Positions 38,007-49,663 of a stretch of DNA of 64,000 nt are shown here, in pieces. The stretch comes from Maylandia zebra. Lineage: Eukaryota > Chordata > Actinopteri > Cichliformes > Cichlidae. The DNA lies in assembly GCF_041146795.1 (NCBI RefSeq), contig NC_135168.1:37712370-37776369 (forward strand), given 5' to 3'. A program made the translations under genes and the position numbers. Below the pieces are notes generated by a model. That model made no database searches, was not told the DNA's origin, and saw only the letters and a program-made list of their open reading frames with translations. Every line of letters begins with the position of its first letter. The stretch's first letter is position 1.

Positions 38007-41000
38007 GATTGGATTTATATAGCGCTTTTCAAGGCACCCAAAGCGCTTTACAATGCCACTATTCATTCACTCTCACATTCACACACTGGTGGAGGCAGCT
38101 ACAGTTGTAGCCACAGCTGCCCTGGGGCAGACTGACAGAAGCGAGGCTGCCATATCGCGCCATCGGCCCCTCTGGCCAACACCAGTAGGCAAGTAGGGTA
38201 AAGTGTCTTGCCCAAGGACACAACGACCAGGACAGAGAGCCCAGGGATCGAACCGGCAACCTTCCGGTTACAGATGCGATTCCCAACCCCCTGAGCCACG
38301 GTCGCTAAGACAGCACAACTCCCTCGAAGGGCAAGGTTGTACTAAAACTTTAATGTTTTATGACATTTTTATTGCAACATGCTGTTTTTATTACAACACG
38401 CTGCTATCTGACCTCTGACCTTGAAGCATTACATACTAAAATAAATGGTGTTTTTATCATCTTCACTCATTCGACTGGAGCAGATTTGGCTGAAATCTTT
38501 GGTTTTTATAAGCTGTAAAAACTTAAGACTTTAAGATATTCATGCAGTGTAAGATTTTGCAAAACTTTATGGCGTCATTATGATGTCATAGGGTGTTTTA
38601 TTGAAAAGATATAACCCTGTGTTTTACGGCTCTCCCCATACCCTTTCATACGTTATATTACTTTATACGCTTTCTTAAATTTTTTTTCCAAGGTCCCTTT
38701 GAGCTTTGGCACCAACAATAAAGGTCGAGATCAAATGATTAGCCAACATGGTTACTGACGTCCCCCCACAGCCTAGTGTAGTGTTGTTACATTTGAAGAC
38801 AATGCATTAAAAAAAGATTTGGGTAACATAAAGCTTTTGCTGATTTTCACATTTGTTGTGACCTTGACTTGATTTCACCAAAATGAAATCAGCTCGAGCT
38901 GTCACTATCATCGACAATCACACAAGATTTGAACCCATCTTGAAAACTACGGACGCTTACAAACAGACAGACAAACTAATTGAACCGATTACATACGCGC
39001 TCCTTTCGGGGGGAGAATAACTGTGATATTATGGTTGAATTTTAACCACCTTGTGGAGAGCTGAGCTGAGCTGGTCTATGCTGTGTGTGGCTCTTACCCT
39101 GACAATAAGAACCCATTTGATGAGCGACAGGCCAAAGCCTGAGATGGCCCCGTATCTGCCGGCGGCTGATGTGGTCAAACAGAACGACAAGAAGAAGCCA
39201 ATCCAGTTGAAGAGGAATGCCACTGGTAGCAGAAAGACAGCAGTTCGTTAACAGAAGGATCATTGATTTGTAAAGTCATCATGTTGGCACAGATTTAACA
39301 AAAAGAAGCTAAACAAAAGTTAAATTAAAGGAGAGTAAATTTTGTCCTTGATGAGTCAACAGAGTTGTACATTTGCATCAAGTCTGTTTATTGTTACCGT
39401 TACAAAAGTCTGTTTCTTACTGAAGAAAGTGAGCATGAAGATGCCGTCGTTTCCTATTCGCAGCTGGTCGGCATCATCAAAGTCATCTCTGGCCACAAAG
39501 TCTTCCTCCTGCATCATCAAAAAGGATACGTTTAAACTATTAATTAAAATAACCTCAGTTTACCTCTGTCTTGTTTAGTGTTTTATATGTGACAACACTA
39601 AGTCATTAGAAAGAAGTCTGAGAACGAGACGAGTACCGTGACTCTTCCAGCGACCAGCGGGATGGCCGCCTCTGCTTTGCTTCTCTCAGCTTCATCATAG
39701 GAGGGCAAAGTGGTGGCAACGCTGTAGGATGGAGGGTTGGGAAATCTTCCTCCATCTTCCTTGTATTCAAAGAAAGCTGTGGGTGTTACAAGCAACAAAT
39801 AATTACAACTAATTAACAACAAATATATATCTGTAATAATACATTCCTCCACACAGCAGAAGACCTACAGAAAATAATAAATGAAATCCTGTTATCACAG
39901 TGTATAAGAGCTGAAATTTTACACTTCCTACACTTTAATACTACACCAAACAGTAGCATTATCAATTAATGAGCTGGTTTATTTCTCCAGTAAACGTGTG
40001 GTCTTTAAACTACAAAATCACTTTTCTAGAGCCTGTGATGTCTTCAAAAATACAAATGTTATTTTGAAAACAAGAAAACCAAAGACTGATTGTTCCTGAT
40101 TTCCACCTCCCTGCTTTACTTTTTGCTAATCTGAACAACGGAGTGCAAACAAAAACATTTCTATGTGCTCACTCTGCTGATCTTTCCCATTGTCTTCACA
40201 GACCAGTTCTGTGCTAAATCTCAGTTGATGCTTTAAGGCAAGATAAATTATTAACACAGGTGTCCCTTGAAAGCAAAGCTAAGGCTGTATTGTATCATCC
40301 AAGACTCTGACAATGGCAGATCCTGACTGGCTTTATTAAGTACACCTGTTCAGAGAATGGTCCAAAGAGGAGAAACTATCCAGTGAAAGACAGACATCTG
40401 GGTGAAAATGCCTTGTTGATGTCAGAGGAGAATGGCCAGACTGCTTCATGGTCATGGGAAAGCAACTGCAACTTGAATCATTGCTTGTTACAACCAATGC
40501 ATGCAGAAGAGCATTTCTTGAAGCAGATGAGCAAAACCACTGCCTGGTCTGTTGAGTTTCAATTTCTACTGAAACACTGGAGTTGTAGTGTCAATGAAAG
40601 CATGGATCCTTCCTGCCATGTATCAAATGTTCAGGTCTGTCATGATGGTGTGGGGGATATTTTCTCGTGTTTTGGTTCTTTAGCACCAACTTGTTTTGTT
40701 TAAGCCTGTTTGAGTATGGTTGCTGATCATGTCCATCCTTTTATGACCACAGTATAGCCATATTCTGATGGATGCTTCACCTGACACCATGCCACACAGC
40801 TTGAATCATCTCAAACTGGTTTCTTGAACACAAGTTCACTGAACTCAAATGGCCTCCACAATCCAATAAAGCACCTTTGGGGTGTGGTGGAACAGACAAA
40901 CTGTTTCATGATGTGCAGCTGACAAATCTGCAGCAACTGTGACACCATTGTGTCAATGTGGACCAAAATCTTTAAGGAATATTTCAAGCATGTTGTTAAA

Positions 41001-43209
41001 TCCATGCCACAAAGCATTAATCCAGTTCCAAAAACCAAACAGACAACATGGTACTACCTGGTCTACCTAATGTAGTGTGTATAGAGTGTATTTGTTAGTG
41101 TTTCATTTTGAGGAGTGCTAAATGCCTTCTGTGGACCAACAATTTATGAAACAGTTTGCTGTAAATGTAACTGAACACTGTTTTGGGCTGCTGTAAACTG
41201 AAGCACAGTTTATAATTTTGGCACACATCTACAAACAGTGAGTGCGACAACTGCCGCTTCTTTAGCAACCTTCACTGTGCAACAGACAGAGACAGATGGC
41301 TCGAAGCCATCCTCTGAAAGAAGGCAGAGATGATAATTAAAGCATCAATTTTGAAAGCGAGAAACAAAGAAACCAAGGGTCAGCGAGTTTTAACACGTCT
41401 GACTGCTGACAGACAAAAATCTTCTTTCACTTCCTTCAAAAATGAAAGCTACAGCTGAGCTTTAGAAACCCAAAGCAGGAAGCAATGACTTACGTAAAAC
41501 ATTAGTACAAGAAAGACAACTGTGATATATTGCATGCACCCATTACTGTTTGTGCTCTCTACATACAAGCCAAGACTTATCTGGGTTGTTTGGCTGCGAT
41601 CCTGGAATGCGCCTCTGCCTCGCTCAAACACTAACAGCACTAAAACAGATCAATGGACTCATCCAGGAAGAGCTATAGCTGCACCCTCTTATGGAACATG
41701 CTGACCCTTGCCCTCTTAAGAAGTGACATTGGAAACATGATAACGAGCCTGAGACCTTCCCTGCACATGACCTATTCTGCAATCCTATTTTAGGAAAAAA
41801 AAATTAAACAAACTTCACACAATTATACGTGTAAATAAACATACTCATTTCAGTACAAATGATATATGGTGCATCTGGACTGTATTTAAGATTTCTGTGA
41901 GCGAAACTAAATATTTATCTGATCTTTAACAAAATGCAAAATAAGCTCACAAAATCTGCATGCAGGGAAACCTGTCACCAGAAAAGCTTCAACATCAAAG
42001 TGCTTTGTACAAGTCGAAGCAGTGATCACATAGGTGGCAACTTGTCAAATTACAGCTGTTAAAAACAGCCAGTGTTCATAATGTTTATCTCTTCCTGCTT
42101 TTAAATTCACTTATAATTGACAATTAGGTCGCACAGACACATCTGGAATTAAATTGTGTTTTTAAGAAAATGAAGTGATTTGACAGCGTGTGACCAAGCT
42201 AACCTGCATTTGCTGCAGCAATGCTGCTGTATGGTGGTGGGGCGTCCTGGGCAGGACCCTCCTGGGAAGGCTGGGCGGGCTCTTCCTCATTCACCAGCTG
42301 GAGAAACATTAATAGACAACAACACAAACTGGGTCTCGCTTACAGTACACGGTCCTTTCAGATAAGTAAGCAGCTGCAATTTAGAAAAGGGAACAATGCT
42401 GTCTGCATAGGGGAGGTCAAAATGATAGCATTTACACTGTGTGATAGCAGATATTTGTCTGCCATGTTGTTTATATCATGGCAACTATCCCCAGGGAAGA
42501 TTTCTGCTTGTACTGGGCCATTATAGACAATTACATCAGTCATTAAACAGGGCCTGCTGTACGGACATACAGGCTCTGTCAGCCACTTTCTTCTCCCAAA
42601 CACAGATTAGACCATCTGGATTTGATACTTACGGATATTCTCATTTAAATAACATTATCGGACAGTAACCTTATCTTTACCAACGACACACAAGGCAGGT
42701 TGTATTATAAACCGTGGGCTGCTGATTTCAGACATAATTTGCACATCAGTGCTGTGTGGCGATTTAAGCGAGCATGCAGCAGCTTCACTTTAGCATTTTG
42801 ACCCTGATCCGTCTCTAAGGTTTCAGTCACTGACAGGGAGGATTGGTCAGTGAGCCAGGACAGCTTTGGATCAAGTCTAGACACTACACAGCACTCCTGT
42901 GCAGGCCAGCTAACGCTAGGAGTGGCTAATTAGCTGCTAAATAAATATGGCCTATTCAGCGTTAAAATTATATATGATGAATATATGAGTACAGCAGTTG
43001 CAGTGGAAGAAATTCTGTTTAATAAAAGCATAAAACATGTCACTCAACATCGGGCCCGCCCGTAAACAAATGACAGCTGAGTTCGCTGTTTTGCTCTCAG
43101 TGACAGGCTAATGTTGACTGAGCAGCAGCTAGCTGTTAGCCACATTTAAGTGTGACGGCAACCTGTTACCTACCTCCTGATATCTGACGCTGCTGTTTTG
43201 TTCTGCCAT
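36941..43209 (-). CDS. ndfip1: NEDD4 family-interacting protein 1
   Basis: Endosomal/Golgi membrane adaptor that recruits and activates NEDD4-family HECT ubiquitin ligases through PY motifs. Seven minus-strand coding exons: 43209-43174, 42297-42204, 39776-39637, 39508-39421, 39222-39098, 37245-37179, 37047-36941. They join in phase to 218 residues (human: 221). The cytosolic N-terminus has three PY motifs: APPPYSS, NPPSYSV and TLPSYDEAE. The conserved DDFDDADQLRIGNDGIF leads into three predicted membrane helices: MAFLFNWIGFFLSFCLTTSA, YGAISGFGLSLIKWVLIV and YWLWWVFLALGFMLFIRGF. It ends TLPRTRVLFIY. The start is the only ATG joining the PY exon, and the first exon codes just 12 residues. A minus-strand AATAAA near 36739-36744 could end the transcript. 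Confidence 0.97.
37465..37755 (-). repeat. tRNA-derived SINE, family 1
   Basis: Read on minus, the element starts CAGCTGTGGCTCAGGTG (A-box-like TGGCTCAGG) and has GGTTCGATCC (B-box) about 45 bp on, then a body and a 3' end containing AGCGCTATATAAG-type sequence. This is a tRNA-derived SINE head with a LINE-like tail. It lies in ndfip1 intron 5, in the gene's sense orientation. Confidence 0.78.
37951..38004. repeat. (AAT)n microsatellite at SINE tail
   Basis: About eighteen AAT/TAA units adjoin the 3' end of the minus-oriented SINE at 38005-38305. It is the expected simple-repeat tail of that SINE, extended by slippage. Confidence 0.85.
38005..38305 (-). repeat. tRNA-derived SINE with L2-type tail, family 2
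   Basis: Read on minus it begins GCGACCGTGGCTCAGGGGG (A-box TGGCTCAG) and has CCGGTTCGATCCC (B-box). The body follows, then the 3' tail GCGCTTTGGGTGCCTTG and AGCGCTATATAAAT, shared with L2-type LINEs, and an ATT repeat. A 5'-truncated relative sits in Harbinger A at 22885-23105. It lies in ndfip1 intron 5, sense to the gene. Confidence 0.82.
40320..41090 (+). mobile_element. Decayed Tc1/mariner-like transposon remnant
   Basis: The right part (about 40905-41035) reads like a Tc1 transposase C-terminus on +: CATGATGTGCAGCTGACAAA, CTGCAGCAACTGTGA, then ATGTGGACCAAAATC and CATGCCACAAAGCATTAA. The extreme right, CTACCTAATGTAGTG, resembles the inverted end of this family, and TTTATTAAGTACACCTG near 40332 resembles the left. 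Stops interrupt the frame. It lies in ndfip1 intron 2. Confidence 0.6.
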
Positions 43210-43410
43210 AGCTGAAGAGGAACGAAATAACTGTACAGTACTCCCTCTGCTTCTGCTGTGAAACTGTGTAATGTAAAAGGAATCTCGCAGGCGAAGTAGC
43301 AAAGATAACGCTGCCTTCTAGTCGGCCATCTCCTTCCTTCTCCGCTCCTGGTAGTGGCAGAGCTGGTGCTGCGTTCAAGTGCAGTCGGAAACGACATTCT
43401 TTCAGTTGTT
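43210..43410 (-). promoter_or_regulatory. ndfip1: ndfip1 5' UTR / promoter-proximal region
   Basis: Directly upstream of the ndfip1 ATG on minus, this stretch is less AT-rich than its surroundings. It carries AGATGGCCGAC (minus), similar to a YY1 initiator-type motif, near 43320-43332, and purine-rich GGAAGGAG. No TATA box is clear. The transcription start was not located. Confidence 0.4.
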
Positions 43411-43429
43411 AGCGCGTGAAAGATCGAGG

Positions 43430-43960
43430 GGGGAAAAAATGACAAATTATAAGCCCATAACTGTCAATTATATATATTTTACGCTGTAAAGGGGAATTGC
43501 TACAGTGTATAATATAGCAAAATTAAATGCACTTATTTGGAAGAAATTGCTCATTTAAAGTGTTATAATACATAATATGACTGGTGCTGAGCTAATATGA
43601 TGTGCCATCTTCCGAGATTTCTTATTGAGCATCTGAAATTAAGCAAATATGAAGTGTGAGGCAGTATTCTAGTTAACAAAAACGGTTGTGCGGATGGATT
43701 TTGGTTTTTTGGGGGTTTTTTTGCCATTTGCAAGTCAAAAAATTTGGGCTAATAACTACATATCAAGTTTACATATAATAATTATAATAAGTCTGCGGGC
43801 ATTTTCCCCTGTAGTGAAAATAAACTTTCATAGCACTTCCACCCTAAGAAAACCAGTAAAAATAACAAGGAGCACTTGAAGGCAACAGGAGTTCATTCCT
43901 GTTCGTCACATGACTGGAAGGACGGACTGAAAACCACAGCATGTCCCAAAAAACACACAT
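43430..43960. other. Spacer between gnpda1 3' end and ndfip1 5' end
   Basis: AT-rich sequence without recognised exons or intact repeats. The two genes run head to tail on minus, so it should hold the gnpda1 termination region and distal ndfip1 promoter. Confidence 0.4.
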
Positions 43961-43981
43961 AAGATGTACAAATTAAATTTG

Positions 43982-43987
43982 CTTTAT
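43982..43987 (-). terminator. gnpda1 candidate poly(A) signal
   Basis: TTTATT on + gives AATAAA on minus about 190 bp after the gnpda1 stop codon. It would give a short 3' UTR. Confidence 0.5.
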
Positions 43988-44175
43988 TACAAAGAACAAA
44001 TGAGCAGTTGTATGAAGAATCATCTATACCAGCACTAAATTATCTAGTAGTTGAAAAGTAGTTGTGAGAAAATCTTGCTTGATCTTGAAGAAGGAAAAAC
44101 ATAATCAATGGAATTATTGGAGTGCTCATTTGGTCAAATGCCTCTTGAATCCAGGATGTTTGAGAGAGGTCTCCC

Positions 44176-45626
44176 TCAGTTTTTCTTCGGCTCTGATGGA
44201 GGTGACTCTACCAGCTTGTTGTGGACATGCATCATCCCTGCGGACAAAAAACAAGACTCAGTAGTTTTTCTATGACTCGTGTCTGCTTTGGAAATATTTT
44301 TTCTTAATCAGCTGGAAATATAAAATGTTTTTCTCCCACTCAGCAACTGCATGATCTGTGATTCAGTGTCTCACCTTTAAAGTACTTCACAGTTTTGACT
44401 CGCAGTTCCAGGGTGGCATCTTCATCGCACACAAAAATGGTCTGTGGGTGCTGCTGAAAGGCAGACACTGTCCACATGTGATTCACACCTTCCTCTATGG
44501 CTTTGTACAAAGCAAACGCCTTGTGTGCTCCGGTGATGAGAATCATGACCTGAGGACAGATTGAAAACCGAGAAATAACTCAGCAAGTTCAGAAGTTAAC
44601 TGATGACCACTCTTCTTGATATTTAGGCACAGCAGCAAAAACACAAACACCAAGGCACGTGGCTGACACTGAGCCAGACTCCCAACCTCTTTGGCATCCA
44701 TGACAGTGCCCACTCCCACCGTCAGCGCCATGGTGGGGACTTTTGAGAGATCTCCATCAAAGAATCGGGCATTGGCCATGATGGTGTCCTTCGCCAGCGT
44801 TTTCACCCTGGTCCTGGATACCAGACTTGAACCAGGCTCATTAAATGCAATGTGGCCATCAGGTCCAATACCTGACACAGAAAAAGAAGAGGGGACTTAA
44901 TTGTTTTGCAATCATTTATTACAGGGCAGAAGAAAAGAAATGTGTGGCTGACTAGCTGCAGTATTTTCACTTTTATCTGTGTGTCTTCTGACCTCCAACA
45001 AACAGCTGAATCCCCCCAGCAGCTGTTATTTTCTTCTCAAAGGAGTCACACTCTGCCTGCAGGTCGGCGGCGTTGCCATCGAGGATGTGCGTGTTCTCTG
45101 CTTTTATATCTATGTGCTTGAAGAAGTTATTCCACATGAAGGAGTGGTAGCTCTCAGGATGATCTCTGGGAAGTCCTATAAAAGGAGTTTATGGCAGTTT
45201 CTTATGCAAGACCAGAGCTTGGAAGCGTCCCTCACTCTGTATGCTTAATGGCACAATAGAGAACAATCAGGACCTACCTACATATTCATCCATGTTGAAA
45301 GTCTTCACGTACTGGAATGAGAGATCTCCATTTTTGTAGTATTCAATCAGCTTCTTATAACAACCTAAAGGAGTGCTTCCTGAAGACGGGCAGAAAAAGC
45401 AACAAAGGAGTGAGAGGAGGAAACGTAGGCTGCACATTAAAATCATGCAAATCTAAATACATGTGCTAAATGCTACATCACAGGACTGCACGTTGCTCTT
45501 ACCTGTAGGGAGCCCCAGAGTGAAGTATTTGTTGGGGCCAGGGCTGAACTGTAAAATCTTGTTTCTAATGTACTTTGCTGCCCATTCGCTCGCCTGGTCG
45601 TAGTCGTTCAGGATGATGAGCTTCAT
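44176..45626 (-). CDS. gnpda1: Glucosamine-6-phosphate deaminase/isomerase 1
   Basis: Cytosolic enzyme converting glucosamine-6-phosphate to fructose-6-phosphate and ammonia, the reverse of hexosamine synthesis. Six minus-strand coding exons: 45626-45503, 45379-45278, 45175-44993, 44871-44687, 44549-44375, 44237-44176. All phases fit and give 276 residues. The N-terminus is [20 protein letters not shown]. The phosphate loop GLPTGSTPLG, the catalytic [18 protein letters not shown] (general-base Asp), [18 protein letters not shown] (Asp/His/Glu triad region) and [17 protein letters not shown] (active-site Lys) are intact. The short C-terminal tail and DGDLSKVPT resemble GNPDA2, whereas [12 protein letters not shown] and RTRVKTL and the ndfip1 neighbour favour GNPDA1. 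The ATG follows an acceptor (CTGCAG|GACCATG), so at least one noncoding 5' exon lies upstream. Confidence 0.95.
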
Positions 45627-45807
45627 GGTCCTGCAGAAGTCAAAACAGTGAGAAATGAAGCAACGAAGTTGTTTAGACTCTAAGAAGATCGTCTCAAAAC
45701 ACTCCTTGTCAGACTTTAGACTCATCAATAAAAATCAGCCACAAGCAGAGCAGTTGGAGCTCCGAGGTTTCCGAACATACTCGCAAATCGCTCACAGCTT
45801 TACTCAC

Positions 45808-45930
45808 CCGCGCAGTGTCGACAGAACCTCACATTTACTGATTTAAAAAAAAAAGTAATTTAGTTAATGCAGCCAGCTTTACCTTTCAGATTTCAGTCTG
45901 AGCACACGGCTCTGGGTGGATCATGTGACT
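45808..45930 (-). promoter_or_regulatory. gnpda1: gnpda1 probable noncoding first exon and promoter
   Basis: A strong minus-strand donor, GCGG|GTGAGTAA, ends at 45808, and a weaker one, AAAG|GTAAAG, lies near 45880. Either could close a 5' UTR exon that splices to the acceptor just before the ATG exon. Upstream on minus is GTCACATGATC, an E-box resembling the TFEB/TFE3 (CLEAR) site. Start site not known. Confidence 0.4.
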
Positions 45931-45949
45931 TTCTGCCGGAGGCGAACAG

Positions 45950-47600
45950 CGCGCACCGCGGAAGAAACGAAAACTGAACTTCAAGCCCAAGAGCTGAGAA
46001 AACAAAAGGCACTGGGCTGCTCCACAGCGCCCTTTAATGACAAAAAAGCCTGTGTCCCAAAGGCCAGTCCTTTTTTACTTTTACGCGAGAGTTTTGAACG
46101 ATTATTGTGAGCTTTTAACAAAAAGAATGAGTCTGCTGTTGCGCAAACGCCCTCTCAGCTTCCCAGGATTTAAAAGTCTAAACAGTAGCATCTGCACATT
46201 ATGTCCACTCCAACCTTTCATCATTGCCCAAAATGCATTCCCGACCAAACAACAGCTGCCGATGGGTGAAAGAAGCTTTTGAAATTTTCGAAAAACTAAG
46301 ATTGTTTGCAGTTTTTAAAATAACCAATTACATTTCTGATATTAATGTTAAAATGATAAGCTCTGCATCTTTATCATGAGGGCTCATTTTAAGGCTCAGA
46401 CACTCATTAAATTAATATTATAGATTCTCGTGTATAAAAAAGTGCTGCTAAAAGGCGTCATTGATGAAAAAAGTTGATTAAAATAAAATGATTTTAGAAT
46501 ACTAAGTCCCATTTACTTATCTATTGTTGTTTTACCAATTTTCCCACGTTTTTTGAATTGTAATAATCGATTTATTCAGCATGATCATAGACCAAATCTA
46601 CCTACTTAGTAAGGAGTGTTGGTGTGAAAAACAGAGGAGTAAGATCAAAATGTTGGTCTCTTTAATTGAACTTTTGAATCCATTCCAGGCCTTTTATTTG
46701 TCCTTAAATATCATTAAAGACCGTTGAAACGAGCTACATTTAGATTCAGCATGTGCTGTGCTCTCTGCAGCTTTACAAGTATAAGTGGGTGTAGATGTTG
46801 GATATGGACTGACTTTTATACAGACACACTGTTGGGTATTTCCATTTTTTCAGTAAACTGGGTACAGAAACACACTCAGAGTGTGTGCTGGTCACGTGTC
46901 CTGTGGTATGGCTGCATCCATGGGCTCAGAATAAGATAGGAGATAGGCATGAACTCGTCCATCACCAGGCAGGATGACAATAGAGAAGCTCAATAACATT
47001 GTTTGCTTCATGTAGCATTCCTATCAATCTTGATGAGCTTTTATAAACCTCTCTGTCTTTTTTGCCCTCCTGTCTGCATGTTTGTCCTTATCTTCTTGTT
47101 TCTCTGTAGGGTGACCAGTACAGACACCTGTTTTCTGTACAGACATCTGTTCTTTATTACTATTATTGTCCTTATTATTTTAATATTATTGTTTTGTTTA
47201 CTCTTATTGTTGCCTGCTGCTAAACTAAACAAATTTCCCCTTGTGGGACAATAAAGAATTTGAATTGAATTGAATTGAATTTGGTCTATATATTTGTGAG
47301 GAGCTGGGCTTCTGTGCTTAGGCTAGAAGAAGTGGTAGAAAATACATTCATGGTTTATTGTTTTGTTTTTATTTTAGAATTTAACTTTCATTGACATGGT
47401 TGATATGAACTGTAGAACACTCTGCATTGCCCACTTCACATTGCATCACACTGTACTTCTTCTACAGAGTATAATGTGCAAAGTTGATAATGCACAATAC
47501 GAGGTGCCACATTAAACAGCATTTAAAGTATGGTTGATTACTTTAGAATGTGATTAATGGTTTAACACAGACGAATCTTTAGTCAGCAGACTAACAGCTC
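45950..47600. other. Intergenic sequence with LINE-tail-like repeat
   Basis: No gene recognised. At about 47225-47282 the sequence CCCCTTGTGGGACAATAAAG followed by four TTGAA units looks like the 3' end of a non-LTR retrotransposon with its pentamer tail, oriented +. The rest is AT-rich with no recognised feature. Confidence 0.5.
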
Positions 47601-47634
47601 ACACCTCCTCTCAGCGACCACTGACCCACTGTAA

Positions 47635-47650
47635 CCAGAAGAGGGCAGCA
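47635..47650 (+). promoter_or_regulatory. CTCF-like motif
   Basis: CCAGAAGAGGGCAGCA matches the core of the vertebrate CTCF consensus (CCANNAGRKGGCRS) closely. It lies downstream of the four-gene block, in gene-poor DNA. Motif match only; occupancy unknown. Confidence 0.35.
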
Positions 47651-49620
47651 GTGCCAAGGAAGAAGAGATGAGATGTGCCATGTTTAACTATATTTGTTTC
47701 TTAAATGCCTACTCACTTTCTACAGAATTTGTTATCACCACACTGTGAGACCTGGATTTAATAAATATGGGAAGGACACCAGGTTTTATGCATGTAGTGT
47801 ACCAAATGCCTACTACCTGAAATCTAAATCTTTGGCTGTGTCTGTCCATCCAGTGTTCTCCTTGCTTCAGTCAGAAGTTAGAGCACACATCAGCGGCTTC
47901 TGCTGTCCAAATTTGTTTGGTTGTGTGCCGGTTTTTCACAGAGGGGCCAGCGTCAGTGCATCACTACATGCTGCATTTCGGTTTGCTGGCTAGTAGCAGC
48001 AGCAGCTACGCTCAGATGATCAAGCTAAATTTCTGACACTGTCACAGTTTTATTCCACACCACACACTGTGATGCTGGACCAGGACTGAATTATAGGGAC
48101 TGAGACTAGATGACAAAGCTTTGAGAGCAGCTCCATGAAAATGTAAAAATATCAGTGTTATCCTTCAGCCTCTTAGTAGCTGCACATATAGAATAAATTT
48201 CAAAATCCTGCATCACCTCAGTCTCAAGTGACAAGACTTGGCATCAGACCTCAAGGTCAAGGTCACGAAGATGCAAACTTTTTCGAGGCTTGTACTAGAT
48301 GTATCTATGGTATCAGTTTGAAAATACAACATTGTATTTGCAAACCTGGGCGTCCATGGCACGCAGGCAGGTGGAAAGGTCAAGGTGGGATCCTTGACCT
48401 TTAAAAGGAAGCAGGAAACAAACAGAAGATAACTGACTGAAGATGAGCTCGAGCATGATCACTGACAGTGAAGCACAGAAGACAGAAGCACATGAAGGGA
48501 TATAAATCTGTCTAATTAAGAAGCAGAAACCATTGTGAGTCTATTTCAACCTCGTTAGTTTAATATTAAAGCGACAGCAGGTGCAAAATGACAAAACTCT
48601 GAAGCAGGGAATGGCTTGGCAGACCGTTGTTCTCTCCTGATCCCGCCTGACGGATTTTTGTCTACCTCTGATTTTCTTTGTGTCCATCCCACCAATTCCG
48701 GTGGTCTCGGGAAAATGTCAGTTCAATAAAGTGAGAAATTTCAGAGATGAATTCTTCTGCGTCTCTTTCCGTTATACGTGTGATGTCTTATCCTTCATAT
48801 TTTGTTCTGACGTGTTTGTAAGCCACCATGGCATTTTCTGGCCACACACTGAGTTTGTTTCCTCTATTTGGCTCTTATCAAATTTACAAGGGGATAAGAC
48901 TAAACACTGACTGACTAAAGTTACACTGAAATAACAATGCTTCTCTTTACTCTGTGTTGCCTCTGAAGTATAAAACCCAGTGGGAAACATAATCAGGTTT
49001 GTCTGCAACAATCCAGCATCACTCAGCGTGAAACTAAAGGTGACTGTCTTAAAAACAGATTTTTTTTTGCTTTCCAGGAGTTCTGTTATCCTCGCTTATT
49101 GTGGATGCAAAGACCTGATACAGCCGTTTGTAAGACAACACATTTATGGTTATTCCTTACATACAAAGTGTGCAACAGACACATTACATAGTTATCTATG
49201 ATGTGCATTAATGAGGAAAAGGACAGAATTTCTTCTGAATTTCCACTTTCATTGATTTCCACCTGTGATATTTCATTTCCCAACATTTTCACATGGAACA
49301 GTTTAACAAACCCATAATACTATCATAAAAACTGCAATATTGAATAAAACAAGGAGTCAAACAGAAAAAACAAACAAACCAAAAAGGGTTTTAAATCCTG
49401 ATTTGTATCAGCTACCTGTTAACCTATTAATTCCTTTCAGATTAATCAAAGTTTCCTTTAGTTGTTGTTCTAACTCTCTGATCAATACAATCGATAGAAC
49501 TCCACTCAGTTCTATCGATTTAATTTAACCTGATTCAGTCCACCCAATGCTTTCACTCACTGTATGGGCAAACTGTCTAGTTATGATACCCAGTAACACT
49601 TCAACGAGTTACCAATACAA
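47651..49620. other. Intergenic sequence
   Basis: No exon recognised. It holds an 11 bp perfect inverted repeat, AAAGGTCAAGG / CCTTGACCTTT, at 48375-48402 around a 6 bp spacer, and AAGGTCAAGGTCACG at about 48254. These resemble orphan nuclear-receptor half-sites but also occur in dispersed fish repeats. At about 49640-49660 GAAAGGTGCTATATAAATAAA resembles a SINE/L2 tail, just before the coiled-coil ORF. Confidence 0.45.
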
Positions 49621-49663
49621 CTCAGACACAATGAATTTGTCTTGAAAGGTGCTATATAAATAA

